From contig JAFPCP010000033.1 of the NCBI GenBank assembly GCA_017423825.1, forward strand, positions 1-43,405: a stretch of 43,405 nt of DNA, in the 5' to 3' direction. The first letter of the stretch is position 1, and the number at the start of each line of letters is the position of its first letter. This document shows, in pieces, positions 7,779 through 14,529 of the stretch. Position numbers and translations under genes: made by a program. The notes under the pieces were generated by a model that worked only from the letters and a program-made list of their open reading frames with translations, made no database searches and had not been told where the DNA came from. Source of the DNA: Clostridia bacterium. GTDB taxonomy: Bacteria; Bacillota; Clostridia; Oscillospirales; Acutalibacteraceae.

Positions 7779-7812
7779 CGGCGCATCGGGAAAACCGATG
7801 CGCCGTTTTTTT
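7779..7812 (+). terminator. Intrinsic terminator of the M14 peptidase gene
   Basis: An 11-bp perfect stem CGGCGCATCGG / CCGATGCGCCG with a GAAAA loop is followed by seven T. The convergent PanT gene stops inside the T run (7811), so the same hairpin may also serve the minus strand, though the T run there is weaker. Confidence 0.9.
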
Positions 7813-8416
7813 ATCGTGTGGTTTTGCGAATGTTTTTAACGATGGCCGAAATGGCGGGGGATAAAATCAGGTTGGCGGTAAATTCCACAATGAAATTCAC
7901 ACCCACCAAAATCACCACCGCGAAATACAGGGCGGACGCACTGCCCATGCCCAGTTTATCAGCGAAATCCAGCATCACACCGCGGAACACCGTAAGCATG
8001 CCGAGCAAGAAAATGCCGGTGTTCACCACGGGTGCGGCGGCGGCCGCCAGCACGGTGCCTACCCATGCGTTATTTTTGCACAGGCGAGGAAGCAAGCCGG
8101 CTACCCAGCCTGCGGCGATTCCTTTGAGCAGACAAATCAAAGCGGTGAGCGCGGGATTGGCAATCCACATCATGGTGGATAACTCGCCGGCCCGTCCGGT
8201 GATGACCAACAGGGTGACCACCACACCGAACACACCGCCTAAAATCGCGCCTGCGGCCGGTCCGAACAACAGCGCCCCCACCACAATCGGGACAAGCACC
8301 AACGATAAGGTCAGGCCGCCCGGTAAGGGGATGACGATTTGTTGCAACAGGATAATAATGGCCGAGAGCAAGGCCAGTTGCACGGTGCGCAGCGTTTTTT
8401 GTTGAATACGAGACAT
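7811..8416 (-). CDS. panT: ECF transporter S component, probable pantothenate transporter PanT
   Basis: A 201-residue integral membrane protein with about six spans. It begins with TVQLALLSAIIILLQQIVIP and then LTLSLVLVPIVVGALLFGPAAGAILGGVFGVV, the layout of substrate-binding (S) components of energy-coupling factor vitamin transporters. The FGPAAGAILGGVFG motif and the position directly after coaX support the PanT (COG4684) assignment, so its likely job is to feed pantothenate to the CoA pathway. The shared ECF A, A' and T subunits are not in the window. The ATG at 8416 has AAGGAG 10-11 nt upstream. The 136-nt gap to coaX carries foldable sequence (see 8481-8542). Ligand assignment rests largely on the neighbour. 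Confidence 0.8.
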   Translation of the reverse strand: MSRIQQKTLRTVQLALLSAIIILLQQIVIPLPGGLTLSLVLVPIVVGALLFGPAAGAILGGVFGVVVTLLVITGRAGELSTMMWIANPALTALICLLKGIAAGWVAGLLPRLCKNNAWVGTVLAAAAAPVVNTGIFLLGMLTVFRGVMLDFADKLGMGSASALYFAVVILVGVNFIVEFTANLILSPAISAIVKNIRKTTR

Positions 8417-8480
8417 GATACATACACTCCTTTACTGTCGTTTCCCATAAAGGGAATACCACGTGTTAGGTTTTATAGAC

Positions 8481-8542
8481 AAAGCCTTTTCGCATATGCA
8501 GCTGGCACGCCATAGGCTGTGCCGCCGAGCGGCAATGGCTTT
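8481..8542 (-). promoter_or_regulatory. Possible structured leader of panT with alternative pairings
   Basis: Read on the minus strand, AAAGCCAT can pair in two exclusive ways. Its GCCAT pairs with ATGGC 26 nt on (8535-8539 with 8509-8513), enclosing a perfect TGCCGC-TCG-GCGGCA hairpin (8520-8534). Alternatively AAAGCC pairs with GGCTTT further on (8537-8542 with 8481-8486). A short TTCCC/GGGAA hairpin follows nearer the ribosome binding site. I match it to no known riboswitch class. Confidence 0.3.
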
Positions 8543-8552
8543 TATCCCGATG

Positions 8553-9320
8553 TTATTTATGGTTTTTCTCCCAAATGAGGCGTAAACCGTTGAGCAACAA
8601 CTCATTCACGTACAAAGTTTTGGTTTCACAATAGCTAATAACCTGTCGACCGAGTCCGCCGGTGATGACGATGGGGGCGTCATACCCCAGTTCTTGTATG
8701 ATGCGGTGGTTCATGCCGTCCAGCATGGCCGCTGTGCCGTATACCGCCCCGGATTGCAGACAGGCTGTTGTGTTGCTGCCGACCACGTGGGCGGGTGCGT
8801 CCACGCTGATATGCGGCAGCAGAGAGGTGTGTGCGGTCAGCGAATTCAAACCGGTCAGGATGCCCGGCATGATGGCGCCGCCGCGAAAGGCTCCGTCTTT
8901 ATCCACGACGGACACGGTGGTGGCGGTACCCAAATCCCAAATAATACAAGGTGCGCCGACCTCTTCTACTGCGGCAACGGCCCCTACCAACAAATCGGCA
9001 CCCAGCGTGGCCGGGTTATCAATGCGGATATTCAGGCCGGTTTTTGTGCCCGGGCCGACCAGCAGCGGTGTGATGCCGGTGACCTTTTGTATAGCCCCAC
9101 ATAGAGCGTGGTTGAGCGGCGGCACCACAGAGGATATAACTGCCCCGGAAAAGCCGCTCGCCTCCAATTTGTATAAGCGCAACAAATCCATCAGTTCCAC
9201 GGCGTACTGGTCTTCCATACGCGTACGGTCGGTGGCGATGCGGGATTGCAACAGTAGCTGTTTGCCCGCAAAAACACCGACGGTGATGTTGGTGTTGCCC
9301 ATATCCACTACCAGCAACAT
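8553..9320 (-). CDS. coaX: Type III pantothenate kinase
   Basis: A 255-residue enzyme that phosphorylates pantothenate, the first step of coenzyme A synthesis; length matches CoaX. The ASKHA fold is evident: VVDMGNTNITVGVF at the N-terminus (phosphate loop), RTRMEDQYA, ISSVVPPLN, PLLVGPGTKTGL, NPATLGADL (catalytic Asp), IWDLGTATTVSVVD, GGAIMPGI and VITGGLG. The ATG at 9320 has GAGGAGG 8 nt upstream; a longer frame from 9368 would add 16 residues and has no such site. It follows fba by 77 bp, with a hairpin between them, and is followed by panT, making an uptake-plus-trapping pair for pantothenate. Confidence 0.96.
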   Translation of the reverse strand: MLLVVDMGNTNITVGVFAGKQLLLQSRIATDRTRMEDQYAVELMDLLRLYKLEASGFSGAVISSVVPPLNHALCGAIQKVTGITPLLVGPGTKTGLNIRIDNPATLGADLLVGAVAAVEEVGAPCIIWDLGTATTVSVVDKDGAFRGGAIMPGILTGLNSLTAHTSLLPHISVDAPAHVVGSNTTACLQSGAVYGTAAMLDGMNHRIIQELGYDAPIVITGGLGRQVISYCETKTLYVNELLLNGLRLIWEKNHK

Positions 9321-9341
9321 AAGGGAAGCCTCCTCACAAAC

Positions 9342-9374
9342 GCATAGGTGCAGAAACACGCTCTGCACCTATGC
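9342..9374 (-). terminator. Strong hairpin between fba and coaX
   Basis: A perfect 13-bp stem (GCATAGGTGCAGA / TCTGCACCTATGC) with a 7-nt loop lies between the fba stop and the coaX ribosome binding site. On the minus strand it is followed by GTTTGTG rather than a T run. It may be a weak terminator or an mRNA-stabilising 3' end for fba that lets a fraction of transcripts reach coaX. Confidence 0.55.
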
Positions 9375-9397
9375 CTGTAATACGTATATTGGTCAAA

Positions 9398-10339
9398 TTA
9401 CGCCTGGTCAGCGCTGCCCAGAACATGCTGGATTTTGTGGCTGACGACCGCGGTGATGTTGGCGCGGCCATCCCCCAGATATTGACGGGGGTCAAAGTGC
9501 GTCGGGTTCTCAGCCAAGTGTTTGCGGATGCCGGCGGTCATAGCCAGACGCAGGTCGGAATCCACGTTGATTTTGCACACAGCCATAGAAGCCGCTTGCC
9601 GCAACATGTCCTCGGGGATGCCGATAGCATCCGCCATCTGTCCGCCGAATTGGTTCACGGTGGCGACGTATTCCGGCATCACCGAAGAGGCGCCATGCAA
9701 CACGATCGGGAACCCGGGCAGGCGGTCCATAACCTCTTGCAGAATGTCAAAACGAAGCTGCGGTTTCTGGCCGGGTTTGAATTTGAACGCGCCGTGGCTG
9801 GTGCCGATGGCAATGGCCAAGGAATCCACACCGGTGCGGGTGACGAAATCCTGCACCTGCTCGGGGTCGGTATAGTTGGCCTTGTCCGCTTCGACGCTGA
9901 CCTCATCTTCGACGCCGGCCAACTGCCCTAATTCACCTTCAACGGTGACATAGGGATTGTGGGCGTGCGCGTAGTCTACGACTTTTTTGGTCAGAGCCAC
10001 GTTCTCTTCGTAAGAAAGATGGGAGCCGTCAATCATCACCGAGGTGAAACCGCCGTCGATGCATTCTTTGCACAGTTCAAAACTGGAACCGTGGTCCAAA
10101 TGCAGGGCGATGGGAAGCCCGGTTTCTTCTGCGGCGGCCTGCACCATGTTGTACAGATAGGCGTGGTGTGCATATTTGCGAGCACTGCCGGACACCTGCA
10201 AGATAACGGGGGAGTTGAGTTGTTTGCAGGCGTCGATGATGCCTTGCACAATCTCCATATTGTTGACGTTGAAAGCACCGATGGCGTAACCGCCTTTGTA
10301 GGCTTTCTGGAACATGTCTTTTGTGTTAACGAGTGGCAT
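9398..10339 (-). CDS. fba: Class II fructose-bisphosphate aldolase
   Basis: A 313-residue zinc-dependent aldolase that splits fructose 1,6-bisphosphate into dihydroxyacetone phosphate and glyceraldehyde 3-phosphate. It starts MPLVNTKDMFQKAYKGGYAI and shows HLDHGSSFE (catalytic Asp and zinc His), DGSHLSYEENV, VEGELGQLAGVED, IGTSHGAFKF (zinc His), VLHGASSV and KINVDSDLR. The ATG at 10339 has AAGGAGGT 7 nt upstream and a promoter at 10373-10401. The much longer open frame upstream (to 10651) runs into the phosphatase gene and is not used. It could also be read from the histidine phosphatase upstream, because no terminator separates them. Confidence 0.97.
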   Translation of the reverse strand: MPLVNTKDMFQKAYKGGYAIGAFNVNNMEIVQGIIDACKQLNSPVILQVSGSARKYAHHAYLYNMVQAAAEETGLPIALHLDHGSSFELCKECIDGGFTSVMIDGSHLSYEENVALTKKVVDYAHAHNPYVTVEGELGQLAGVEDEVSVEADKANYTDPEQVQDFVTRTGVDSLAIAIGTSHGAFKFKPGQKPQLRFDILQEVMDRLPGFPIVLHGASSVMPEYVATVNQFGGQMADAIGIPEDMLRQAASMAVCKINVDSDLRLAMTAGIRKHLAENPTHFDPRQYLGDGRANITAVVSHKIQHVLGSADQA

Positions 10340-10372
10340 AGAAATGACCTCCTTGAGTTTTTCATTTTCTAT

Positions 10373-10401
10373 ATTATAACGCATTTTACGCTGATTGCCA
10401 A
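10373..10401 (-). promoter_or_regulatory. Sigma-A promoter of fba
   Basis: On the minus strand TTGGCA (10396-10401), a 17-bp spacer and a perfect TATAAT (10373-10378) lie about 34 bp upstream of the fba start codon. Confidence 0.75.
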
Positions 10402-10467
10402 TACTTTCGCTTGAAAAATTGTTCTGCGTGGGCTGAAAAATCTTGTGCAACTTGCTGGGTGGGATGC

Positions 10468-11091
10468 TTAGGACGGTTCCTTTTCCCACGGGATGATGCA
10501 CAGCGCCTCCGCCAGCGGTTCGTTCATCCAAATGGACGGGGTGACACGCAGCGTAAACCCTTGGCCGGCGGCGGCAAGGCAGTCCTTCGGCTCCAAGCGC
10601 GGCAGAGAATACAACTGCATGAGCAGGGTGATGACACCCCCATGTGTGCAAATCACCGCTTCGGTGTCCCCGTCGTGGATAAGGGTGTTGACGATGTTTT
10701 CAAACGCCGCACAAACCCGCGCGCGGAACGTTTCGGTGTCCTCTCCGCCGGGAATGACCGGGTTTTGTCCCTCCATCCATTGCAAAAACCGCTCGTCGTT
10801 CTTCAATTCGCGGATGCTTTTGTTCTCGAATTCCCCAAAATCACACTCCGAAAGGCCGTCTACCGTCTCCGGTTGGCAACCGGGATACAGCACTTCCAGC
10901 GTTTGTCGACACCGGGTGAGGGGGCTGGTGAAAAAGCGCGCCCCGCCGGGGTACGCGTGCGTTTCTTTCAAAGCGAGCAGAGCCGCCAATCCGCCGGGTG
11001 ACAGCGGCAAATCGGTGCGGCCGATATAGACACCTTGTTCGTTCGCTTCGGTTATGCCGTGGCGTAACAGGTGGATTTTGTACGTTTTCAT
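10468..11091 (-). CDS. Histidine phosphatase family protein (phosphoglycerate mutase-like)
   Basis: A 207-residue enzyme of the histidine phosphatase superfamily. The phospho-accepting His is in HLLRHGITEANEQG. The second Arg is in TSPLTRCRQT, the acid in LSECDFGEFENKS, and the second catalytic His in ICTHGG. Members include cofactor-dependent phosphoglycerate mutases, alpha-ribazole phosphatase and broad phosphatases; the substrate cannot be fixed. No cobalamin genes are near, so CobC is unlikely to be the right name. The ATG at 11091 has AAGGAG 7 nt upstream. It is divergent from the XRE regulator and lies upstream of fba on the same strand. Confidence 0.9.
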   Translation of the reverse strand: MKTYKIHLLRHGITEANEQGVYIGRTDLPLSPGGLAALLALKETHAYPGGARFFTSPLTRCRQTLEVLYPGCQPETVDGLSECDFGEFENKSIRELKNDERFLQWMEGQNPVIPGGEDTETFRARVCAAFENIVNTLIHDGDTEAVICTHGGVITLLMQLYSLPRLEPKDCLAAAGQGFTLRVTPSIWMNEPLAEALCIIPWEKEPS

Positions 11092-11172
11092 AATTCGACT
11101 CCTTTTTTAACTTAATTTTCAGCGAATGTCTTGTGATAAAATGCCAAAAATCAACTATCTGTAAAATTTTGC

Positions 11173-11201
11173 TTGACAAAAAAAGTGTTTTCTAGTACAA
11201 T
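11173..11201 (+). promoter_or_regulatory. Sigma-A promoter of the XRE regulator
   Basis: Perfect TTGACA (11173-11178), a 17-bp spacer and TACAAT (11196-11201). The start would be near 11208, giving a leader of about 80 nt. That leader contains an imperfect inverted repeat (GCCTCTATTT ... AAATGGAGGC, 11212-11248). Confidence 0.8.
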
Positions 11202-11289
11202 TTCGAGATGTCGCCTCTATTTTTCACATTTTTCGATAAATGGAGGCTATTCTTGTCTGTAAATCCGTGAGAAAGGAGGGGAACCACGT

Positions 11290-11982
11290 ATGAACGCTGC
11301 ATTTCCGCGCATCATGACGTTGTTGCGCAAAGAGCGGGGCATCAGCCAGAAACAGGCCGCTGCCGATCTGCATATTTCGCAGGCATTGCTGTCGCATTAC
11401 GAAAAAGGAATTCGAGAGTGCGGACTGGATTTTGTAGTGAATGCGGCGGATTATTACGGGGTTTCCTGTGATTATCTTTTAGGCCGCACGGCCGACAAGA
11501 GCGGGGCTATGATCGCGGTGGACGAGATTCCCGATGAGGATATGTCTATCCAAGATAAACGCTTGCAAGCGGGCGGCGTGATGGCAACGCTGAACAAAAA
11601 GCTGATCATCAATTCTTTACAGGTGCTTTTCGATCTGTTGCAAAAATGCAACAACAAAGCGTTGACCGCCGAAGTGTCCAACTGCCTTGTGCAGATTACC
11701 TATGTTGTTTTCCGGCGCATTTACAGCGCCAATCCGCGGAATCCAAAGGCTATGTTTTCGGTGGAAGAATATTTGTATCAGCCCGCCGCAGTGGCGGCGA
11801 CAGCGCGCTCGGCAGCCAAAATCGGCGAACTGGCCCGAGGGGCTACGGTGGATGGCATTGCGGGCGTTGACCAGCAAAAAATGCCGGCTATCCTGCCGGA
11901 TGATTTAACCGCACAATATCCCCAGTTTGCCAATTCTCTGCTCACTCTGTTGCGCACGGCCGAGAAGAGTCTCGAAGAATAA
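11290..11982 (+). CDS. XRE-family helix-turn-helix regulator with a long C-terminal domain
   Basis: A 230-residue protein. Residues ~1-65 form a Cro/CI-type helix-turn-helix: IMTLLRKERGISQKQAAADL, ISQALLSHYEKGIRECGL and ADYYGVSCDYLLGRT. The remaining 165 residues are mostly helical, without cysteine-rich or peptidase motifs I recognise, and may form a dimerisation or ligand domain. The ATG at 11290 has AAAGGAGGGG about 9 nt upstream. It stands alone with its own strong promoter and terminator. Targets are unknown; the inverted repeat in its own leader could be a self-operator. Confidence 0.88.
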   Translation: MNAAFPRIMTLLRKERGISQKQAAADLHISQALLSHYEKGIRECGLDFVVNAADYYGVSCDYLLGRTADKSGAMIAVDEIPDEDMSIQDKRLQAGGVMATLNKKLIINSLQVLFDLLQKCNNKALTAEVSNCLVQITYVVFRRIYSANPRNPKAMFSVEEYLYQPAAVAATARSAAKIGELARGATVDGIAGVDQQKMPAILPDDLTAQYPQFANSLLTLLRTAEKSLEE

Positions 11983-12010
11983 ACATATACTGCCATCTGT
12001 ATGGATACAA

Positions 12011-12040
12011 GGCGGAGCCGCATCGGCTCCGCCTTTTTTT
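12011..12040 (+). terminator. Intrinsic terminator of the XRE regulator gene
   Basis: A perfect GGCGGAGCCG / CGGCTCCGCC stem with a short CAT loop, followed by seven T. The stop of the convergent gene (12039) overlaps the end of the T run. Confidence 0.92.
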
Positions 12041-12635
12041 ACGGTTCGTTTGTGGCGGTGTCGGTGGAAACACGCATGAACGCACATATGTAACACGACA
12101 CAGCCGTGATGGCAAGCAGCGCGGTCCAAGCCCACCATAACGGGGTGGGATTATCGATGTAGGCATTTGGTTGGATAAAATTCTGTACGTCGGTCAGGTT
12201 GTGAAGCAACGATATAACCAGCAGCCACGTAGAGGAAAAACAAGCCACAACGCGGTCGTATATCCCGCCCTGCACAGCGTTTGCACCCGCTGCCAATGAC
12301 AGATAGGGCAGCGAGGGACCGGCGATAGCTACCATCGAAACCCATACGACTTCCGACGGTTGGTTATACGCCAACGTGATGCCGGCATCGACGGCAAAGG
12401 CGGCGGCCAAGAGCCAAACTATCCCCACCAGCAAGCGGGCGATGATGCGCGCGCTTTTGGCTTGTTGTCCGTATTTGGTGAGCAGAAAAACCACCAAAAC
12501 CACCGTCATACCCACCAGGCTAATGGCGGGGCGTGCCAGGTGAAAACACAAGGGGATGCTCAAACATACCTGCACCCATTGTGCACCCATAAAAATCCGA
12601 CGGAGGGTTTGTGCGGCACCGAGGCGATTTGTCAT
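12039..12635 (-). CDS. Membrane protein of unknown function
   Basis: A 198-residue protein with about five membrane segments: residues ~17-33 (WVQVCLSIPLCFHLA), ~38-52 (ISLVGMTVVLVVFLLT), ~66-88 (LLVGIVWLLAAAFAVDAG), ~126-146 and ~165-185 (WAWTALLAITAVSCYICAF). No named family recognised. The ATG at 12635 has AAAGGA 9 nt upstream and the promoter at 12672-12700, so the longer frame from 12776, which would run through the promoter, is rejected. It follows another unknown membrane protein (12673-13431) on the same strand, whose 3' end contains this gene's promoter. Confidence 0.78.
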   Translation of the reverse strand: MTNRLGAAQTLRRIFMGAQWVQVCLSIPLCFHLARPAISLVGMTVVLVVFLLTKYGQQAKSARIIARLLVGIVWLLAAAFAVDAGITLAYNQPSEVVWVSMVAIAGPSLPYLSLAAGANAVQGGIYDRVVACFSSTWLLVISLLHNLTDVQNFIQPNAYIDNPTPLWWAWTALLAITAVSCYICAFMRVSTDTATNEP

Positions 12636-12671
12636 GCACTCACGTCCTTTTCTGGAAGAGATTTCGCTATC

Positions 12672-12700
12672 ATTATAGTAGAGACGGACGCAAAAAGCAA
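12672..12700 (-). promoter_or_regulatory. Sigma-A promoter of the 12039-12635 membrane gene
   Basis: On the minus strand TTGCTT (12695-12700), 17 bp and a perfect TATAAT (12672-12677). It lies over the last codons of the preceding gene. Confidence 0.65.
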
Positions 12701-13431
12701 GCGTTACCTTTTGGCTGGTCAGCGGAATCGGTGATGGTGGTTTTGTGTAGCTCGAGAAGAAAAGTTGTCTGCGCAAATCGGCGCATAAGCGGACAAGCGA
12801 AGTGGGTCCCCCACAGATTGATATAAGCCCCTCGTTTGCGCCGCATCAGGCGAACCGATAATTGCATGGCCGCGGCGGCGCCCCAACCGTCCGCTAACAA
12901 CAGCGGCGTGGCAGCATACCGGCATTGCCATACCCCGGCGAGAAGCAGCGCCATAAACCACGGCAAACAACCGGCGCACAGCCATAGAATAGATCCGCCG
13001 GCCATGCTGCCGTATCCCCAAATCAGCGCGGTGGGGATAAACCCGAGGGTTAAGAAGGTGGTTCGTTGCCACCAAAAACGCCACCGCCAGCCGATGGCAT
13101 CCCCGAAGCGGCGAAAACCTGCAAATAGCACCCGCAGCGGCGGCGTCTGTGCGGGATTGGCCGCGAGGCGGTAATACCAAATCTCCCGACCGAGCCGCAA
13201 AGGGGGCAACAACAGCGCTTGCAGCAACCAGGCGCCGGCGATGGCGCAAAGCGCCAGTTGGCGCGGCATTGTGAGTGGGGCGGTTGCCGCCCCGCTATCC
13301 TGCCACAGCCACAAAAGTGGTAAGCAATCGGCCAGACGCAGCAAAAGATACAACAGAACGTATACCCCCTCGACGCCGGCGGCTGCGGCACGTTGCCAAC
13401 CGGTGAGAGAGGCGCGCGGTGATGTTTGCAT
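12673..13431 (-). CDS. Membrane protein of unknown function
   Basis: A 252-residue protein with several membrane segments rich in Leu, Ala and Trp: residues ~20-45 (VEGVYVLLYLLLRLADCLPLLWLW), ~58-78, ~125-140, ~147-170 (LWLCAGCLPWFMALLLAGVW). Between segments 2 and 3 is a basic amphipathic part with LRVLFAGFRRFGDAIGW. That layout resembles DUF975/YciC-like multi-span proteins, but I would not name it. The ATG at 13431 has GGAGGG 7 nt upstream. It lies just beyond the DeoR terminator, so it probably has its own promoter; I could not place one with confidence. Confidence 0.75.
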   Translation of the reverse strand: MQTSPRASLTGWQRAAAAGVEGVYVLLYLLLRLADCLPLLWLWQDSGAATAPLTMPRQLALCAIAGAWLLQALLLPPLRLGREIWYYRLAANPAQTPPLRVLFAGFRRFGDAIGWRWRFWWQRTTFLTLGFIPTALIWGYGSMAGGSILWLCAGCLPWFMALLLAGVWQCRYAATPLLLADGWGAAAAMQLSVRLMRRKRGAYINLWGTHFACPLMRRFAQTTFLLELHKTTITDSADQPKGNACFLRPSLL

Positions 13432-13470
13432 AGACAATCCCTCCGGGGATTAGTATGCCCGCTGTATGCA

Positions 13471-13517
13471 CAAAAAAACGCCGACAGAACAAACGGTTCC
13501 GTCGGCGGTTTTTTTCG
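13471..13517 (-). terminator. Intrinsic terminator of the DeoR regulator gene
   Basis: On the minus strand CGCCGACGGAAC pairs with GTTCTGTCGGCG (12 bp with one G-T pair), followed by seven T. It begins 2 bp past the DeoR stop and is A/T flanked on both sides. Confidence 0.85.
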
Positions 13518-13518
13518 G

Positions 13519-14244
13519 TTAATAATACCAGGATTCCGGCAAGGGCTGGTCACACAAAACGGTGTCCACCTCGCTGATGTGGCAGAGGTTGAACAAATAG
13601 TTGTGATTAAGCTTGCTGCTGTCGCATAAGAATACACTGCGGGACGTTTGTCGCAGCATAACCCGTCGGGTTTGCGTGTTGATGTCCGATGAGTCGGATA
13701 TGATCCCCTTAGGGGAAACGCCACGGCTGGAAAAGAACAGCAGATCCGTATGAAAACTGCGCAAGGCGGACTCGGCGACGCTGCCGCTGAGGGTGGTGTC
13801 GTCCTCGTTGCACACGCCACCGGTGCAGTATACGCGGACATGCAGTTTTTGCAAGGCGGCGGTTGCACGCAAGCTGTTGGTGATAACGGTGATGTTTTTG
13901 AGCGCGGCTAGGTGGGGAATCATTTGCAACACGGTGGAAGAACTGTCCAGTAGGATGGTGTCCCCGTCGTGCACCAAGGCCGCCGCCCGGCGCGCAAGCG
14001 CGTCTTTGACGTTTGCGTTGTTCATCTGCCGGACTTCAAAGGCCGGTGCCTGCGTGTGCGTCGCGTCCAAAAGGGACACGCCCCCATAACTTTTGCGCAC
14101 CAGTCCGTTTTGCTCCATCGCGAGAATGTCCCGCCGGATGGTCGCCGGGCTCGCAAATAACGCCGCCGCTAAATATTCCACTGTGCAATGTTGTTTTTCG
14201 TGCAAGATGCGCAGAATCCCCTCTTGCCGTTCCACTTTGAACAT
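13519..14244 (-). CDS. DeoR/GlpR-family transcriptional regulator
   Basis: A 241-residue repressor-type protein. The N-terminal winged helix-turn-helix shows KVERQEGILRILHEKQHC, LAAALFASPATIRRDI and MEQNGLVRKSYGGV, the GlpR-family pattern. The C-terminal sensor domain has DGDTILLDSSSTVLQM and TVITNSLRATAAL, the phosphosugar-binding ISOCOT-like fold, with the usual FFSSRGVSPKGIISDS and LCDSSKLNHNYLF ends. Such proteins sense sugar phosphates and control nearby sugar genes. The ATG at 14244 begins at the normal family N-terminus; the longer TTG start at 14265 is less likely. It lies divergent from the large solute-uptake locus (14530-25949), with direct repeats in the shared region, so local control and self-control are inferred. 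Confidence 0.88.
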   Translation of the reverse strand: MFKVERQEGILRILHEKQHCTVEYLAAALFASPATIRRDILAMEQNGLVRKSYGGVSLLDATHTQAPAFEVRQMNNANVKDALARRAAALVHDGDTILLDSSSTVLQMIPHLAALKNITVITNSLRATAALQKLHVRVYCTGGVCNEDDTTLSGSVAESALRSFHTDLLFFSSRGVSPKGIISDSSDINTQTRRVMLRQTSRSVFLCDSSKLNHNYLFNLCHISEVDTVLCDQPLPESWYY

Positions 14245-14262
14245 AAAAACCGCCTGTTCTGT

Positions 14263-14316
14263 CAAAAAAATGACATAAAATGATAAAGTTTGCTCGGGTT
14301 TGTCGCAAAAAAATGA
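14263..14316. repeat. 11-bp direct repeat, candidate DeoR operator pair
   Basis: CAAAAAAATGA occurs at 14263-14273 and again at 14306-14316. The start-to-start distance is 43 bp, about four helical turns. The right copy overlaps the -35 element of the DeoR promoter and is followed by a TGAT-TTTTT-ATCA palindrome (14314-14326). The left copy lies just downstream of the DeoR -10. Spacing and placement suit repressor binding on one DNA face. Confidence 0.45.
14280..14308 (-). promoter_or_regulatory. Promoter of the DeoR regulator gene
   Basis: On the minus strand TTGCGA (14303-14308), a 17-bp spacer and TATCAT (14280-14285), about 36 bp before the ATG at 14244. It is overlapped by the 11-bp repeats. 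Confidence 0.55.
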
Positions 14317-14342
14317 TTTTTTATCAAAATGTAATCAAATGC

Positions 14343-14371
14343 TTGCTTTTATTAGTTGTACATATTATACT
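14343..14371 (+). promoter_or_regulatory. Promoter of the solute-uptake locus
   Basis: TTGCTT (14343-14348), a 17-bp spacer and TATACT (14366-14371). Transcription would begin near 14378, leaving a ~150-nt leader. The -35 sits 26 bp from the nearer 11-bp repeat. Confidence 0.65.
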
Positions 14372-14398
14372 AAATGCGTGTTGGTTTGTCAATTATTA

Positions 14399-14483
14399 GC
14401 GGAAGTGGTGTACGCAGAAATGAAAAAGTGCGCTTTCCGCAGATAAAACCAGGATCAGCGGGTGCTTACACAAAGCGCCTGCT
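14399..14483 (+). promoter_or_regulatory. Two hairpins in the leader of the solute-binding protein gene
   Basis: GCGGAA (14399-14404) pairs with TTCCGC (14435-14440) across a 30-nt loop. AGCGGGTGCTT (14457-14467) pairs with AAGCGCCTGCT (14473-14483) over 11 bp with two G-U pairs and a 5-nt loop. No T run follows, so these look like mRNA-stabilising or protein-binding structures rather than terminators. Confidence 0.35.
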
Positions 14484-14529
14484 TATGTTCTCTAATACGG
14501 CAATTTATTGGAAAGGAATGGTAGGGTTA

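Noticed and set aside
9398..10651. Long form of fba starting at 10651
   Set aside because: The first 104 codons run through the phosphatase gene and the fba promoter. The family N-terminus and binding site are at 10339.
10468..11091. Histidine phosphatase as alpha-ribazole phosphatase (CobC)
   Set aside because: The superfamily motifs fit many activities and no cobalamin gene lies in the window.
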